Shown here piece after piece: positions 45,900 through 56,536 of a stretch of 64,000 nucleotides of DNA. This DNA comes from Anniella stebbinsi. Its lineage: Eukaryota; Chordata; Lepidosauria; Squamata; Anniellidae. Position 1 is the first letter of the stretch. Each line of letters starts with the position of its first letter. The DNA lies in contig JARDYH010000007.1 of assembly GCA_029215795.1 (NCBI GenBank), positions 99,339,263-99,403,262 of the forward strand, read 5' to 3'. The notes beneath the pieces were generated by a model. That model did not search any database and had not been told where the DNA came from. It worked only from the letters and a program-made list of their open reading frames with translations. Made by a program: the position numbers and the translations under genes.

Positions 45900-46960
45900 T
45901 CATAGTCACTTTAGGAAAGAGATAGTGGAGACTATACATGAGAGTCAAGTGTGGATTGAATTATGCAAAAAGAAGACACAAGAAGCTGTTTATTGGTCTG
46001 GCATGTGTTCTCAAATTGAGGAGTTGGTACTGTTATATACCACATGTCTTCAAAAATAAAAACCAAAAAGAACCTATGTTATCTCATAGACTGCCATGAA
46101 GACCTTGGAAGAAACTGGGAATAGACCTTGAATTTCAAAGAAAAGACTACCTACATTTGGTTGATTATTATTCAAAATATACAGAAATGTGTTTGCGTGA
46201 GGACATTACAATTAAGTCAGTAACTTTACTTTGCAAATCCATATTTGCAAGACATGGTGTACCTGAAGAAATTGTCAGTGATAATGGTCCTCAATTTTGT
46301 TCTAGAGACTTTAAAATGTTTGCCAAAGAGTGGGACTTTGTTTACACAATGTCCAGTCCACTATTTCCTCAATCCAATGGAACGGCAGAAGAAGTAATTT
46401 TAAAAAAAGGATTCTGAAGAAATCTAGTCTGGAGGACACATATCCATATCTTAGTTTACTGGATTACAGAACCATGCCTACAACTGATACAGCACCAACT
46501 GCACAATGTTTAATGGGGAGATACTTGAGAACCAGGTTGCCTATCTCTACACTACTGATACAACCCCAGCAGGAAAAGGTGACATACAGGCATATCTGAA
46601 GAGAAGACAAGAAAAACAGAAACATTATTATGATAGAGGCACAAAGCCTTTACCTCCTTTGCAGATGGGTGATTCAGTTAATAGTCATCAAAATGGAGTG
46701 TGGAAACCAGCAAGGGTGACTGGACAACACATGACCCCAAGATCGTATTTGGTTCAGACTGATGATGCAGCTGTTTACAGGAGGAACAAAAGATATCTGC
46801 AAAAAAAACTCCCAAGGCATTAAGCCAATGATGGATGAGACAAATGAGACTGCAGTTTCACTTCCATCAGATGCACCTCCATCAGATGTAGACCAATCAG
46901 AATCCCTATACAACAGAAGTGGAACAGTTGTAGCACAAAGTGCCATCGAAATGACAATGA
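45900..46960 (+). pseudogene. Gypsy integrase (broken)
   Basis: A zinc-binding N-terminal part (VYWSGMCSQIEELVLLYTTC) is followed by the catalytic core: LVDYYSKYTEM with the first Asp, IVSDNGPQFCSRDF with the second Asp, and FPQSNGTAEE with the Glu. It continues in a shifted frame with KKSSLEDTYPYLSLLDYRT and ends with a C-terminal LKRRQEKQKHYYDRGTKPLP and GDSV...WKPARVTGQ module. The DD(35)E triad is recognisable. Frameshifts near 46400 and stops before 46157 make it dead. Confidence 0.85.
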
Positions 46961-47072
46961 AGACTGTGGACTCTTAAGTTACCTGTGACTACGTCAAGAA
47001 GCAGGATGATCAGAAAATGAATTAGATACAGACAGTAGTTCTTTGGGGGAAAAGTGGAGGGAGGAGATATAA

Positions 47073-47250
47073 TGTGAGTAGGAACTAAATGGATTTAGAA
47101 ATGGTTGTTTGGGGGGAATCAGTTCTGGGTGAGACCGACAGGGAAGAGAAGCTAAAGATCTGATGAATTTCAGTTTGGCATATAGTTGGGGAGCAGCACA
47201 TTGCTAAGTAAGTCTCTGTGGTACATTTTATAAACTTTGCAAATACTACA
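47073..47250 (+). repeat. Gypsy 3' LTR
   Basis: Starts TGTGAGTAGGAAC, ends ATACTACA. Preceded by a purine-only tract suitable for plus-strand priming. Confidence 0.75.
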
Positions 47251-47588
47251 CCTCCCTACTTCCTAATTCTTTCCACAGCACTTGTCAATCTGATACAAAA
47301 GCCCCTCCCCTCCATTGCAGAAACTGGAGATATATGCTACCATCTTAGTACTTATTCTAACAGTTCTCTATGTTCTTCCTTAGCAGACCTTTAAGAAACT
47401 TTCAAAATTTATAATAGGGGTGGGGAGGAAAGAAGGGGAAATCCTTACATTCTTTCTACCCTTCCTGCTAGAAATACCTGAAGAATCTCATTACATCATT
47501 TCCTGGGGGGTGGACGAAGAGCTTCAGAGGACCAATCCATTCCCTATAAGACAATTGTGGTCATATTAAACACACATATGCTACTTAC
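47251..47588. other. SIDT1 intron, no recognised element
   Basis: Short intronic stretch between the gypsy 3' LTR and the next SIDT1 exon; nothing recognised. Confidence 0.5.
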
Positions 47589-47635
47589 AAAGACCAGTTC
47601 ACCAGGTTCCCAGCAACAAGTAGGATCATTCTGTC
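47589..47635 (-). CDS. SIDT1: SIDT1 coding microexon (DRMILLVAGNLVNWSF)
   Basis: 47 nt between acceptor GCTTTTCTAG and donor GTAAGTAG encode 15 codons plus TT: DRMILLVAGNLVNWS and the first two bases of Phe, completed by T of the 35605 exon. It is a transmembrane helix segment. Phases agree on both sides. The exon is too short to stand out as an open frame by itself. Confidence 0.96.
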
Positions 47636-48615
47636 CTAGAAAAGCAAAGCAATAACCGGAAATATGTGTAAAGTCATAGCCAGAACATCTTGCCATTGTC
47701 ATTGGAGGCGCAACTGCATAAGGCACAATCCAATTATATTAAACATTTTTATGTTTCATTGATTTCAATGGGAAAGAAATAACTACATAAGTAACTTTGG
47801 GACATAAAAATTCTTACCTGTAAAATAAATGCAGGTTTCCATCATTGCTTTAATATTACTGGGCATTTACAGAATGTGTGTGTGCGTGTTTTGCAAATTA
47901 TTTTTAATGACATTTTCATGATAAAAATATACAACGAACCGCGATCATTAATCAATAAACAATCCATTATACAACTAAATTAAAGCAGGGAGCACTATTA
48001 TCCATTACATTTAGATCTTAAAACCTTAGAAAGATGTAGTTCATTAATATAAAAAACCTTTCCAGAAAGCATCATGAGATTCAGGTGGGCAAGTTGTGTT
48101 TTTGCTCATACTTCCACATTCAATAAAAGGCTGCCATGTGTCATAAAAGTTATTTGTACTGTGACATAATCTTGAACTTGTCGCTTGTTTAGTTAACTTC
48201 TCCATAAAACCATAATCTGTTCATTCACTGAGCAATTGAATTTGGTTGATCTCACTTCCTGCCATTACAATCTCTAGTCTAGTAGCCACCCACATTAATA
48301 TAAATATTTAGTTCTTCATTGACAGAAGACCCAGTGTTGGCAAGAAACCAGTTGTTTATTGTATTATTTTTTCAACTCTTTGAAGACCTGGAGACAGGAA
48401 ATTATTCACCATTGAGCCTGACCACTACATATGAAGGTAAGTCCTTTTACCCCACAATCCCTCCAGCAGTTGAGCTAGAGATATAGCTCAATTTCAGATG
48501 TGTTAGATGCCATCTATGCAGTAACCGAAGGCCGTTTTCCCTTATTTTAGCTTAGATGGACTTTAGGGGAGCTTTAGTCCAAAGTACATTCTAATTTGTT
48601 TGTCTTAATGTGTTC
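47636..48615. other. SIDT1 intron, no recognised element
   Basis: AT-rich intronic sequence with a TG-rich patch near 47875; no gene or named repeat. Confidence 0.5.
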
Positions 48616-48619
48616 CCTA

Positions 48620-49470
48620 AAGCATAGAATCAGAGAGTTGGAGGGGCCAATTAAGCTATTGCATCCAACCTCCTGCTCAGTGCATGAATCCAGTTTAAAG
48701 CATCCCTGGCAGATGGCTGGCCAGTCTTTGCCTGAATTTCTCCAGGGGTGGAGAGCCCACCATCTTCCTAGGCAGTTTGACTGCTCTGACTATTGGGAAG
48801 TTTCAGCCAAACTTTGCCTTACTCTATATTAATCCTATAATTTTTAGTCCTTCAGTCTTTGATGTTGGTTGAACAGATTGTTGTCCTTTGGGACAATCCT
48901 TTAGGTACTTGAAAAGTGCTATTATATCCACCCCCCATGTCTTGTCTCATGGCTAAACATAACCTGTTCCTTCCAACTTTCCTTGTAGGACTTCGGGTAT
49001 CTCTATGTTAAGGGGGGGAAACCTGCACTCTTACCGGGCTTTCTTCTGGAATCTTTCCAAGTTTACCACTGGATCCTTTAGACAGCGACCATGTGATTTT
49101 GAATTGAAAATTTCCCCTCTTGGCAATGCTATAACCTAATAGCAATGAAACAGCACCATCTGGTGATGGAATTATAACGGTATAACAGCTTTACACACTG
49201 GGGACATCCCATGATAATTTAAATACTGCATTATCTCCAATTTTGTAAAAAGCGAGATTACCAGAGGAAAGTGTGGAAGACGTCCTAGAGGTTGACAGTG
49301 TTGTGTTAAAGGACCTGCAAACTTCTTTGAGTGGCCAATCATGTGCATACAATAAATCACTCATGTAGAGAACCTTTTAGTTTCTAGTTCCCTGATCATC
49401 TTTGTTGCCCTTCTCTGATGTTGTTTCAATTTATCTGAATCCTTCTTAAGGTTTCTTTTTAATCTCTTTC
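48620..49470 (-). mobile_element. CR1 3' fragment, interrupted and diverged
   Basis: On + the antisense CR1 3' UTR reads ATAGAATCAGAGAGTTGGAG, GCATCCCTGGCAGATGG and GAGAGCCCACCATCTTCC. ORF2-end remnants continue to 48985 and again at 49375-49450 (TCTTTGTTGCCCTTCTCTGA). The 49000-49370 interval is an unidentified insert. Confidence 0.75.
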
Positions 49471-49762
49471 CCATACCTCTTTTAGAGCATCCATTGTCCC
49501 ATTTCATTTCTACACCACCCAATAGCTTGCCTTCTCATTTTCGGATTCTGCTCTTAAACACTAGATACTCTTAAATACAAGAGAATAGAAGCTGACAGAT
49601 CCCCGACGAATGGTATAAAGATATACGAGGATTTGATGCAGGAACTGAGCCAATCTATAAGGACGATGGTTCCAGGGGGGGGGGGAAACGGGAGCAAGGG
49701 CCAATAAGAAACTAGCCAAGGAATGTGAGGATTGTAGGAAAATAATACAGAATATATATCAG

Positions 49763-51508
49763 GTGTACCGGATGAACAATGAACGAAAATTACCTAGTTC
49801 ATATTATGAAGCAAAGAAGGAATACAAAAAACTTATGTACCGGAAAAAAACTGACGCAAATAAAGAGTCCTGGCAGCTACTTATCGGGGCTATGGCCACT
49901 AAGAATGCCAGAACTTTCTGGCAGATAGTCTCAGGAGAGTTAAGCACATCTGGACGCAATAATGAGTATCACATCTCAACGGTCACCTGGGAAAATCATT
50001 TTAAGGAAACTTTTAATTCTCCAGGTACTATAATTTATTTCCCAAAATTACAAGATGATCTCTCTGAATGGCCGGCCGTAGATGTAGAAACTATAGAAGA
50101 TCTAATAAGAAAACTCAAAATGGGGAAAGCCCCCGGACCAGATGGCATCCCTAATGAAATAATAAAAAGTAACATCTCCTGGTGGGCTGAATTGTTAGCA
50201 GCGCTATTCACATCAATAAATAGGCATGGACAAATTCCAACAGATTGGCAAAAAGCGATAATTATTCCAATATACAAAAAAGGCTCAAGGGATGACCCAT
50301 CAAATTACCGCCCAATCAGTCTTCTGTCCACTGTCGGGAAACTGTATGCCGGATATCTAAACCAAAAACTAAATGAGTGGATCACCAGTAAGGGTATTCT
50401 CGGTCATGAACAGATAAGGTTTAGGGCGGGCAGTTCAACCTTGGATCATGCCGTAGTGCTGGTCCATCTTGCACAAAAATATATGACACCTAAGGGCGGG
50501 AAACTGTTTGCTGCTTTTATAGATCTCAAAGCAGCTTTTGACTCCATACCGCGTGATCATCTATGGGAGAAATTGAAGCGGTATGACATTGAAGCTAGAC
50601 TGCTTTTTTTGATCCAGTCGCTCTACACTAATACAACAATCCAAGTACGCTGCTCAAGACAGGGACATGTAACTAAGGAGATATTAGCTACAAGGGGGGT
50701 GAAACAAGGATTTATTTATTTATTTATTACATTTGTATACCGCCCCATAGCCGAAGCTCTCTGGGCAGTTTACATAGGATTAAAAACAATTAAAAACAAT
50801 ATACAAAAAATTAAACAACAAAAACATACAACATACACACAATCTGTACATTTAAAAACCACTTCAACACTTCAAAAACTACAAAAACAAAACAAAAGCT
50901 CCTACTCTCTTTTATACCTTGCTGACCTTCCAGTCTCACTGGCCTCTATATCCTCTCATCCCCCAAAGATCGGACAAACAAAAGTCCCCATCTTATTATA
51001 TGCGGACAATGTAATTTTAATATCCCAAACTAGGCTGGGATTTAAAAGATTATTAAACGGATTTGCAGATTACTGTGAAACAAATCTTTTAACTATTAAC
51101 ATTATTAAATCCAAAGTGATTGTATTCTCAAAAAGGAAGGTAAGATATCTGTGGTCTATGGCAGGCAAGAGATTAGAGCAAGTGAATGCCTATAAATATT
51201 CCGGATTATGGTTCCATGAAGGTTTGAATTGGAAGTGTCATGAGAGGCACATAAAGGCAAAAGCAGAAGAAAGAGGCAGAGCACTGACACGATTTTTTTT
51301 CACTAAAGGGGGGAACTCAATACCAGCAGTAGTCCAAGTCTACAAGTCAACTATAGAGCCGCAAGTCCTGTATGGATCCCCAATATGGTTCCCTCTAACA
51401 AAAGGCACTCTCGAAGGAATCCAAAATTCTTTTGTCAGGACAATTTTTGGTGTACCTAGATGTGTTGCAGGAGCTCCTTTAATCTTGAAGCTGGCCTTAA
51501 TTTCTTAA
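49763..51508 (+). pseudogene. Chimeric LINE ORF2: RT frame reading through an inserted L2 tail
   Basis: A 581-codon open frame. Residues 1 to about 315 are LINE ORF2 up to RGVKQG. The next ~70 residues (FIYLFITFVYRPIAEALWAV...) translate the antisense L2-like 3' end. LINE reading resumes with LPVSLASISSHPPKIG and LLYADNVILISQTRLG to the RT thumb. Part of RT motif B/C (usually PLLFNFYI) is missing. The frame being open is chance; a working RT is not expected. The true LINE frame continues at 51460-52143. Confidence 0.8.
50709..50915 (-). mobile_element. L2-like 3' end inserted in the LINE RT, antisense
   Basis: On + it reads (TTTA)n, then CATTTGTATACCGCCCC and AGCCGAAGCTCTCTGGGC, the exact complement of the L2-like terminus at 39530-39600. 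About ten RT residues at the right junction are missing. Confidence 0.85.
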
Positions 51509-52369
51509 AATGCTTAGCCTGGGTTTACTCGGTGCATTACTGGCTTCGCTACCACCTAGCAGTTTCTACTGACTCCCTTGTCTATAAAATACATTCTGAC
51601 TCTTATGTATCATCTTGGTTAAAAGTAGTCACGAACAAAATCTCTAGTATAGGGCTATCAATCCCGCACAGAATAGTAAGTAAGCAAAGACTACTGGATA
51701 TTGATGGGCAAGAGTTAGGAACGGCATCTAAGGGTCCCTGCTCCCCGCTGTCATTGGGGCTGACACTTCATAGCAACAGAAATGGGGCACAATATCTAAA
51801 ATGGTTATCAATTCCAAAATATAGGCGGGCCTTTACGCTAGCCAGATTTAATGTGCTACCTTCTAGATTATTGGAGGGTCGATTTGAGAAAATCCAGTGG
51901 TGCTATAGATGTTGTTCTTGTAATAAATCTGAGGTGGAAACAATAACTCACGTTCTGCTATCCTGTGAATACTATTGCCAGGCCAGAGCTGATTTAATTT
52001 GGCCCATTATACACTCCTTTCCAGGAAGATCACCTGAACATCTCTCAAATCTGTTACTACAAGGTTCGTCTAAGACAATAACAGAACAGGTGGCCAAGTT
52101 TCTGAATTTGGCAATACAAACAAGAGCTTTAATATCAGCCTGATTATTTTAGATTATTTTAGAATAAAAGTCTCTGTATTTTTTTACTTAGAATGTTTTT
52201 ATATTTATGATTCCCTATGTAGTTAATAATATCTATGATACTTTTGGTCTATTGACTGTAATAAAGGAATGATTGATAGTTCTGATTGAAATACTAGATT
52301 GGTGAATAATAAGATCTCTCTTATCCATTATCTAATAGTGGATGAAGCAGTTAATCCTGCCTGCTGTAT

Positions 52370-52935
52370 AACTTGAGACCTGACTGGGTGAACAGGGAAG
52401 TTTCTCCCAGGTGTGTCCACCTGGATACTTGGTTCCACATCAGGGTAGCCTTTGTCACTGGAGGCTCGGGTGACTTCAGTGGCAGAGTGCCTTCTACCAG
52501 CTTCGGCTGGTGGCCCAGCTACACACTTACCTATATAGTGATGACCTGGCTTCAGTACTTTATGCTCTGGTAACCTCCCAAGTTAGGTTATTGTAATCCA
52601 CTGTACATGGGGCTTTCCTTGAAGACTGTTCAGAAGCTATAGCGTCTACAAGAAGTTGCAGGCAGATTGATAGCAGGGACCAAAAACTCTGAGCATATAA
52701 AACCAATTCTGCTGCATGCCTGTATCTTTCTGACTCCAATTGAAGGAACTGGTTTTGACTTATAAGCCTTACACAGCTCAGGACCACAATACCAGATGGA
52801 ACACCTCTCCCAATACAAATCTACCCTGACACTACAATCAACACCTGAGAGCCTTCTCTAAGGGAGGCTCAGGGGATAGCAACTAGATTGTAGAATGCTC
52901 TCCCCACTGAGGTCCACCTACAGTTTCATTGTAAT
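52370..52935 (+). mobile_element. L2-like LINE ORF2 3' fragment
   Basis: Parallels 38800-39300 of the longer L2-like copy: AGTGCCTTCTACCAGCTTCGG, GTGGCCCAGCTACAC, CTTGAAGACTGTTCAGAAGC and GACCACAATACCAGATGGAA. Strongly decayed, no tail. Confidence 0.8.
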
Positions 52936-53227
52936 ATCTAGAGGGTCCAAATTTCTTGCTTTTTAGTTGTTACAAAATTTGTGCTTCTTTTCCTTGTATA
53001 AACCTTTTAGCCTTTGGATGGCTTGGAATAATATGTTTGTGCCATCCTTCAGGCACACACTCTGGCATTCTGATACAGACAGAACACCCCAAGGAAGAGT
53101 ACTCCAATTGGCTCAGCTGGTGATAAGTCCAACCAGAGAACATTTTAGGCAATAAAGACAAGACTCTTTCTACCAAAGCTTTATGGCTACGGCACAAACT
53201 TTAATACCAAGGGAGTGGCTATTAGAT

Positions 53228-53605
53228 GCTATTAGGGAATGCTTATCAAATTTCCCTATGACACAAAATTGGGTGGGATCGCTAATACCCTGGAAGACAG
53301 AAACAAACTTCAAAGAGATCTTGATAGACTGGAGCACTGGGCTGAAAACAACAGAATGAAATTTAATAGGGATGAATGCCAAGTTCTACACCTAGGAAAA
53401 AGGAACCAAATGCACAGTTACAAGATGAGGGATACTTGGCTCAGCAATACTACAAGCGAGAAAGATCTTGGAATTGTTGTAGATCACAAGCTGAATATGA
53501 GCCAACAGTGTGATGTGGCTGCAAAAAAAGCAAATGCTATTTTGGGCTGCATTAATAGAAGTATAGCTTCCAAATTGCGTGAGGTACTACTGGTTCCCCT
53601 CCAAT
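53228..53605 (+). mobile_element. CR1 ORF2 internal fragment
   Basis: Encodes [60 protein letters not shown] and [19 protein letters not shown]. The RT box FADD has become FPYD. Both ends are abrupt; the 3' end of CR1 is missing. Confidence 0.85.
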
Positions 53606-54085
53606 GCTTAAAGTTTCTGCCTCAGTTCTTCATTTGATTTAAACACATTTTCTGATCACTTTTTGTTGACATAAGCTTGGACTCTTTTCTCCAGCTGTCT
53701 TTGAATGGTCACTCCTTTTATTTGTTATTTTAGTGGGTCTGAGCTAGAGAGAAATGTTTCCTTAATTGTCTGATCTGCTGTGCTACCTCTGGCATTGAAT
53801 CATTGTTTTTCTTACTAATTTTGGTGGGCCTCACCCTCTTTAAAAACTCTTTTTGGTGGTTCCATTTTTGGCCCCAAATAGGACTAGGGATGCTCTGGGA
53901 CATACCTTCCTGATTCTATTTACTGTCCAAAGTTGCAACTTCTTTGGTTCTTTATTTGCTTTAAAAAAATATACCGGAGCTCCAAATTAGATTGCCATGC
54001 TGCATGATGACATCATCCCCCCCCCCCCAATTATATAAACATTTTTTTACAGCACTGATAGCACTTGATGATGCGAGTAATGGGC

Positions 54086-55315
54086 CTAATTCAGATGTAA
54101 CAGAAAATTATGGTTTCTTGCTATATGCACAAGCCATGGCAAGCCTGAGGTTTGTGTACTCTCCCTCTTTTATGGCCACAAGGAAAAGATTAGAAGCTTT
54201 TTCTTTGGTTTGAAACTAACTACAGTTCCTCATTCCCCACTCAGGGAATGGTGAGTTGTTTAAACTCTAGTTAGTGAGCAAACAGCCCCTGCTCTGTTTG
54301 AAGGTACTATTTAAATGAACCACAGATCAGAGTTTGCATATCAGTGGGAAATGGTCTATTTAAAATCAGAAGTGAAAGCTTCCGATCACTTCCTTGTGGT
54401 CATGAAAGAGAGGAAGAGTGAAGTGCATAAGGTTGAAGCTCACCACAACTTGCTATCACATCATAATTTTCAGTTATGAATGGTCTTGTTCAGACGACAC
54501 TTCCGGCTTTGTGGTTAGTGAAGCTGTGGTTCTCTGGGGTTAGCACTAACCACAAGTTGTGTTGTTGCACACAACACCTTAAGCCATGGGACATGTCTTG
54601 ACAGTGGCACATTGGTGCTGTGGACCCTCAAATCCCCGCGTTTGTGCTCCTTCGCGTTGTCCCCACGTGGAGGAGAAAGTGCGGGGCTTGTAACAAGGAG
54701 GGGAGGGAGGAGCCCCTCTGCCGCGCCACTGGATGAGTGCTGCTGCAGCTCGGCATGTTCTTCCCTGGTTCCCCCCTTTGCCTTGCTCTCCCCAGAGGAC
54801 GGGGTTAATCTTGGCTCTCCCTGGAGGATGAGGTTGATCTTTGGCTCTCTCTGGAGGATGTGCGGAGGCGAGGAGGTAGTCCAGCGGCCATTCAGCTCAC
54901 TGGCCTGCCCCCTGTCCAGCCAGTGCGACCAATCAGGGGTCGGTATCGGCATGCCTGCGACGCAGCTCCGGAGCAAGGCAACAGACGACAGATGCCATTG
55001 TCGCCTCATTCCAAGTGAAAAGATTGGTGCAAGTCCCCAACTTTTTAAATTTGGAACTTCAGGGGAAAGCCCTGGGATGGCCCCGCAATCGCTGCTACAT
55101 CATAGAGATGACGTAACACCACTGCAGATCCATCCCAGGGCTTTCCTCTTGTCAAGACAAGCCCATGGTTAGAGCTGCTAACCCTGCTGCAGATGGTCCA
55201 ACTGTGGTTAGTGAGTGAGCAGAGTTTAGCAAAATACATAGCACAAGACCCCTTAAACCCTGCTGCTTAACCAAAAGCCTTAACCAGCAGGGTTTAAGGT
55301 GTCTTCTGAAAAGGC
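54086..55315. mobile_element. MITE cluster with subterminal hairpins
   Basis: Outer ends read GGGCCTAATTCAGATG and, reverse-complemented at the right, GGGCCTTTTCAGAAGACAC. An internal end at 54483 reads GGTCTTGTTCAGACGACAC. Two hairpins, GTGGTTAGTG/CACTAACCAC (54511-54553) and CCTTAAACCCTGCTG/CAGCAGGGTTTAAGG (55251-55299), sit near the ends of the right part. The middle (54600-55000) is GC-rich and its open frames look accidental. No convincing TSD; one composite or two adjacent elements. Confidence 0.5.
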
Positions 55316-55479
55316 CCAGCAAAACTTTATTTTCTCCTTGTTTGCTGATTTGATATTATGTTACTGCTAACTTTGGATAGTATCCAATATTAGTCCTCCT
55401 TAAAGTAGATCTGTTGAATTGAATGGAGACTATGTTTGTCATAGGATACTACCATTTGTGTTTGCTGCTTAGATTTCGT

Positions 55480-55590
55480 TTATTTTAATGTTTTAGTTGT
55501 TTGCTTTACTGTACTGTTTTTAGTTTATACTTTATGCCATTCTGGACTCCTCTGATGGAAAAGCAACTTATGAATATAAATAAATAATCT
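55480..55590 (+). repeat. LINE 3' tail remnant
   Basis: GCCATTCTGGACTCCTCTGA followed by GAATATAAATAAATAAT looks like an L2-type terminus with A-rich tail. Confidence 0.5.
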
Positions 55591-55599
55591 GCTAACTCC

Positions 55600-55720
55600 T
55601 TGCAGCAACTTAGGTGTGCTGAGATGAGGAGTCAAAATAGACATGATGGCAGCAGCCATGTTTGTTTAATTAATGTGTCTGCCCCAGACGGAGAGGAGGG
55701 TAAGAAATAAATTGTTGTTG

Positions 55721-55760
<40 letters not shown>

Positions 55761-55765
55761 CCACA
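55600..55765 (+). repeat. Retroelement 3' end with (TTG)n(TTA)n tail
   Basis: GGAGAGGAGGGTAAGAAATAAATT leads into four TTG and about twelve TTA units. Confidence 0.6.
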
Positions 55766-56459
55766 ATAAAGTAGGAATGCAGGTCTGATTTTAAGATGAA
55801 AAGGCCTTTATAAAACTGGGTGGCTGGTGGCAGGGAAGTAAGCTGGGGAGTGTTCAGCTCCCCTCACCCGGGGATTCCTTTTGATGTTAATACCACTCCT
55901 CTTCTGCGACATGTGAATAAACAGATTTGTCTGCTACTGTCACAGTTACCTTGACCATAAAAAAGAATGGCTTTCCTAAGGCCACCCAGAGGGTTCATGG
56001 CTGAGGTGAGATTACTTGAATCATAGGTTTTCTACACACATGTCCTAGAAAGGTTAATCAGGGAAATTAGAAAGTACTTCTTTCTCCTGCCTATGCATTT
56101 TCCATCTGAATTTCTGATTTCCAGTGGTTTTTGCTTTTTGTGCCCCAAGAGAACTGCTGACAATATAGCCTTCAACTCCACACTGATCTCACTGATGGGA
56201 ATCTCACAAGATGCTGGTCTCCAAACTGCCTGCCAATGCCACTCTCACTAGGAGAGTGCCTGATCTCTTCCACTTAGGTTACAGAGAGCCATTGGGGAGG
56301 GAGGTATTTCTGATATTGTATAATGAATCTGTATTTAATTAAAACCCTAATAAAAATAAGGCCACTATTTTTTCTGCTCTTGTTTATGCATACTCAGGAG
56401 AAAAATAAAACAAGCAGTCTCAAAACTGGCTCAAGGTGGCTTTTGATGGGAGTACTTAC
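55766..56459. other. SIDT1 intron, no recognised element
   Basis: Unique-looking intronic sequence adjoining the next exon. Confidence 0.5.
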
Positions 56460-56536
56460 CATGTACATTGGCCGACTGCATTGCTGGATGCAATCTGTGT
56501 ACAGCACCATAATTGTTCGTTGGAAAATCCCAAAGT
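56460..56536 (-). CDS. SIDT1: SIDT1 coding exon (YTDCIQQCSRP)
   Basis: Acceptor TTTTGTCAG, then AC completing Asp, then 25 codons: FGIFQRTIMVLYTDCIQQCS and RPMYM, then donor GTAAGTACT. The block GIF.R....YTDCI.QCS.P is diagnostic for vertebrate SIDT proteins; the Asp and the two Cys are kept. Phase 1 in, phase 0 out. It joins GRFKI(D) upstream and DRMILLV downstream. Confidence 0.97.

Larger units (their letters stand above)
36688..47250 (+). mobile_element. Gypsy-type LTR retrotransposon, interrupted
   Basis: Two related direct repeats, 36688-36862 and 47073-47250, bracket a gag start (36875-37140, reading PGKLAF.GNAAEN.KRWKQE) and an integrase region (45900-46960). A polypurine tract at 47045-47069 lies just before the 3' LTR. 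Between the two coding parts lies an antisense LINE (about 37150-45605). The gag end, protease, RT and RNase H of the gypsy element are missing, so either a deletion preceded or accompanied the LINE insertion. Confidence 0.8.
49567..52289 (+). mobile_element. Vingi/R4-like LINE, 5'-truncated, with probable TSD
   Basis: Encodes RT and C-terminus of a non-LTR element: KMGKAPGPDGIPNEIIKSN, NYRPISLLSTVGKLYAGYL, AAFIDLKAAFDSIPRDHLWE, RGVKQG, then LLYADN after an insertion, and the C-terminal Cys/His segment CRCCSCNKSEVETITHVLL. The 3' UTR has TTGGTCTATTGACTGTAA and a GATT-rich tail. AACACTAGAT (49557-49566) and AATACTAGAT (52290-52299) look like the target duplication, with one mismatch. A frameshift near 51480 splits the reading. 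The RT box is YADN, not YADD. Confidence 0.85.

Noticed and set aside
46157..46823. Integrase as a domesticated host gene
   Set aside because: Frames are broken, LTRs flank it, and no splice context or intact triad within one frame is present.
36688..47250. Target-site duplication of the gypsy element
   Set aside because: TTGCAA-like words near both LTR ends belong to the LTRs themselves; I found no matching flanks.
54515..55172. Overlapping 164- and 186-codon frames on opposite strands
   Set aside because: Both come from the GC-rich core of a MITE-like block; high GC lowers stop frequency. No domain seen.
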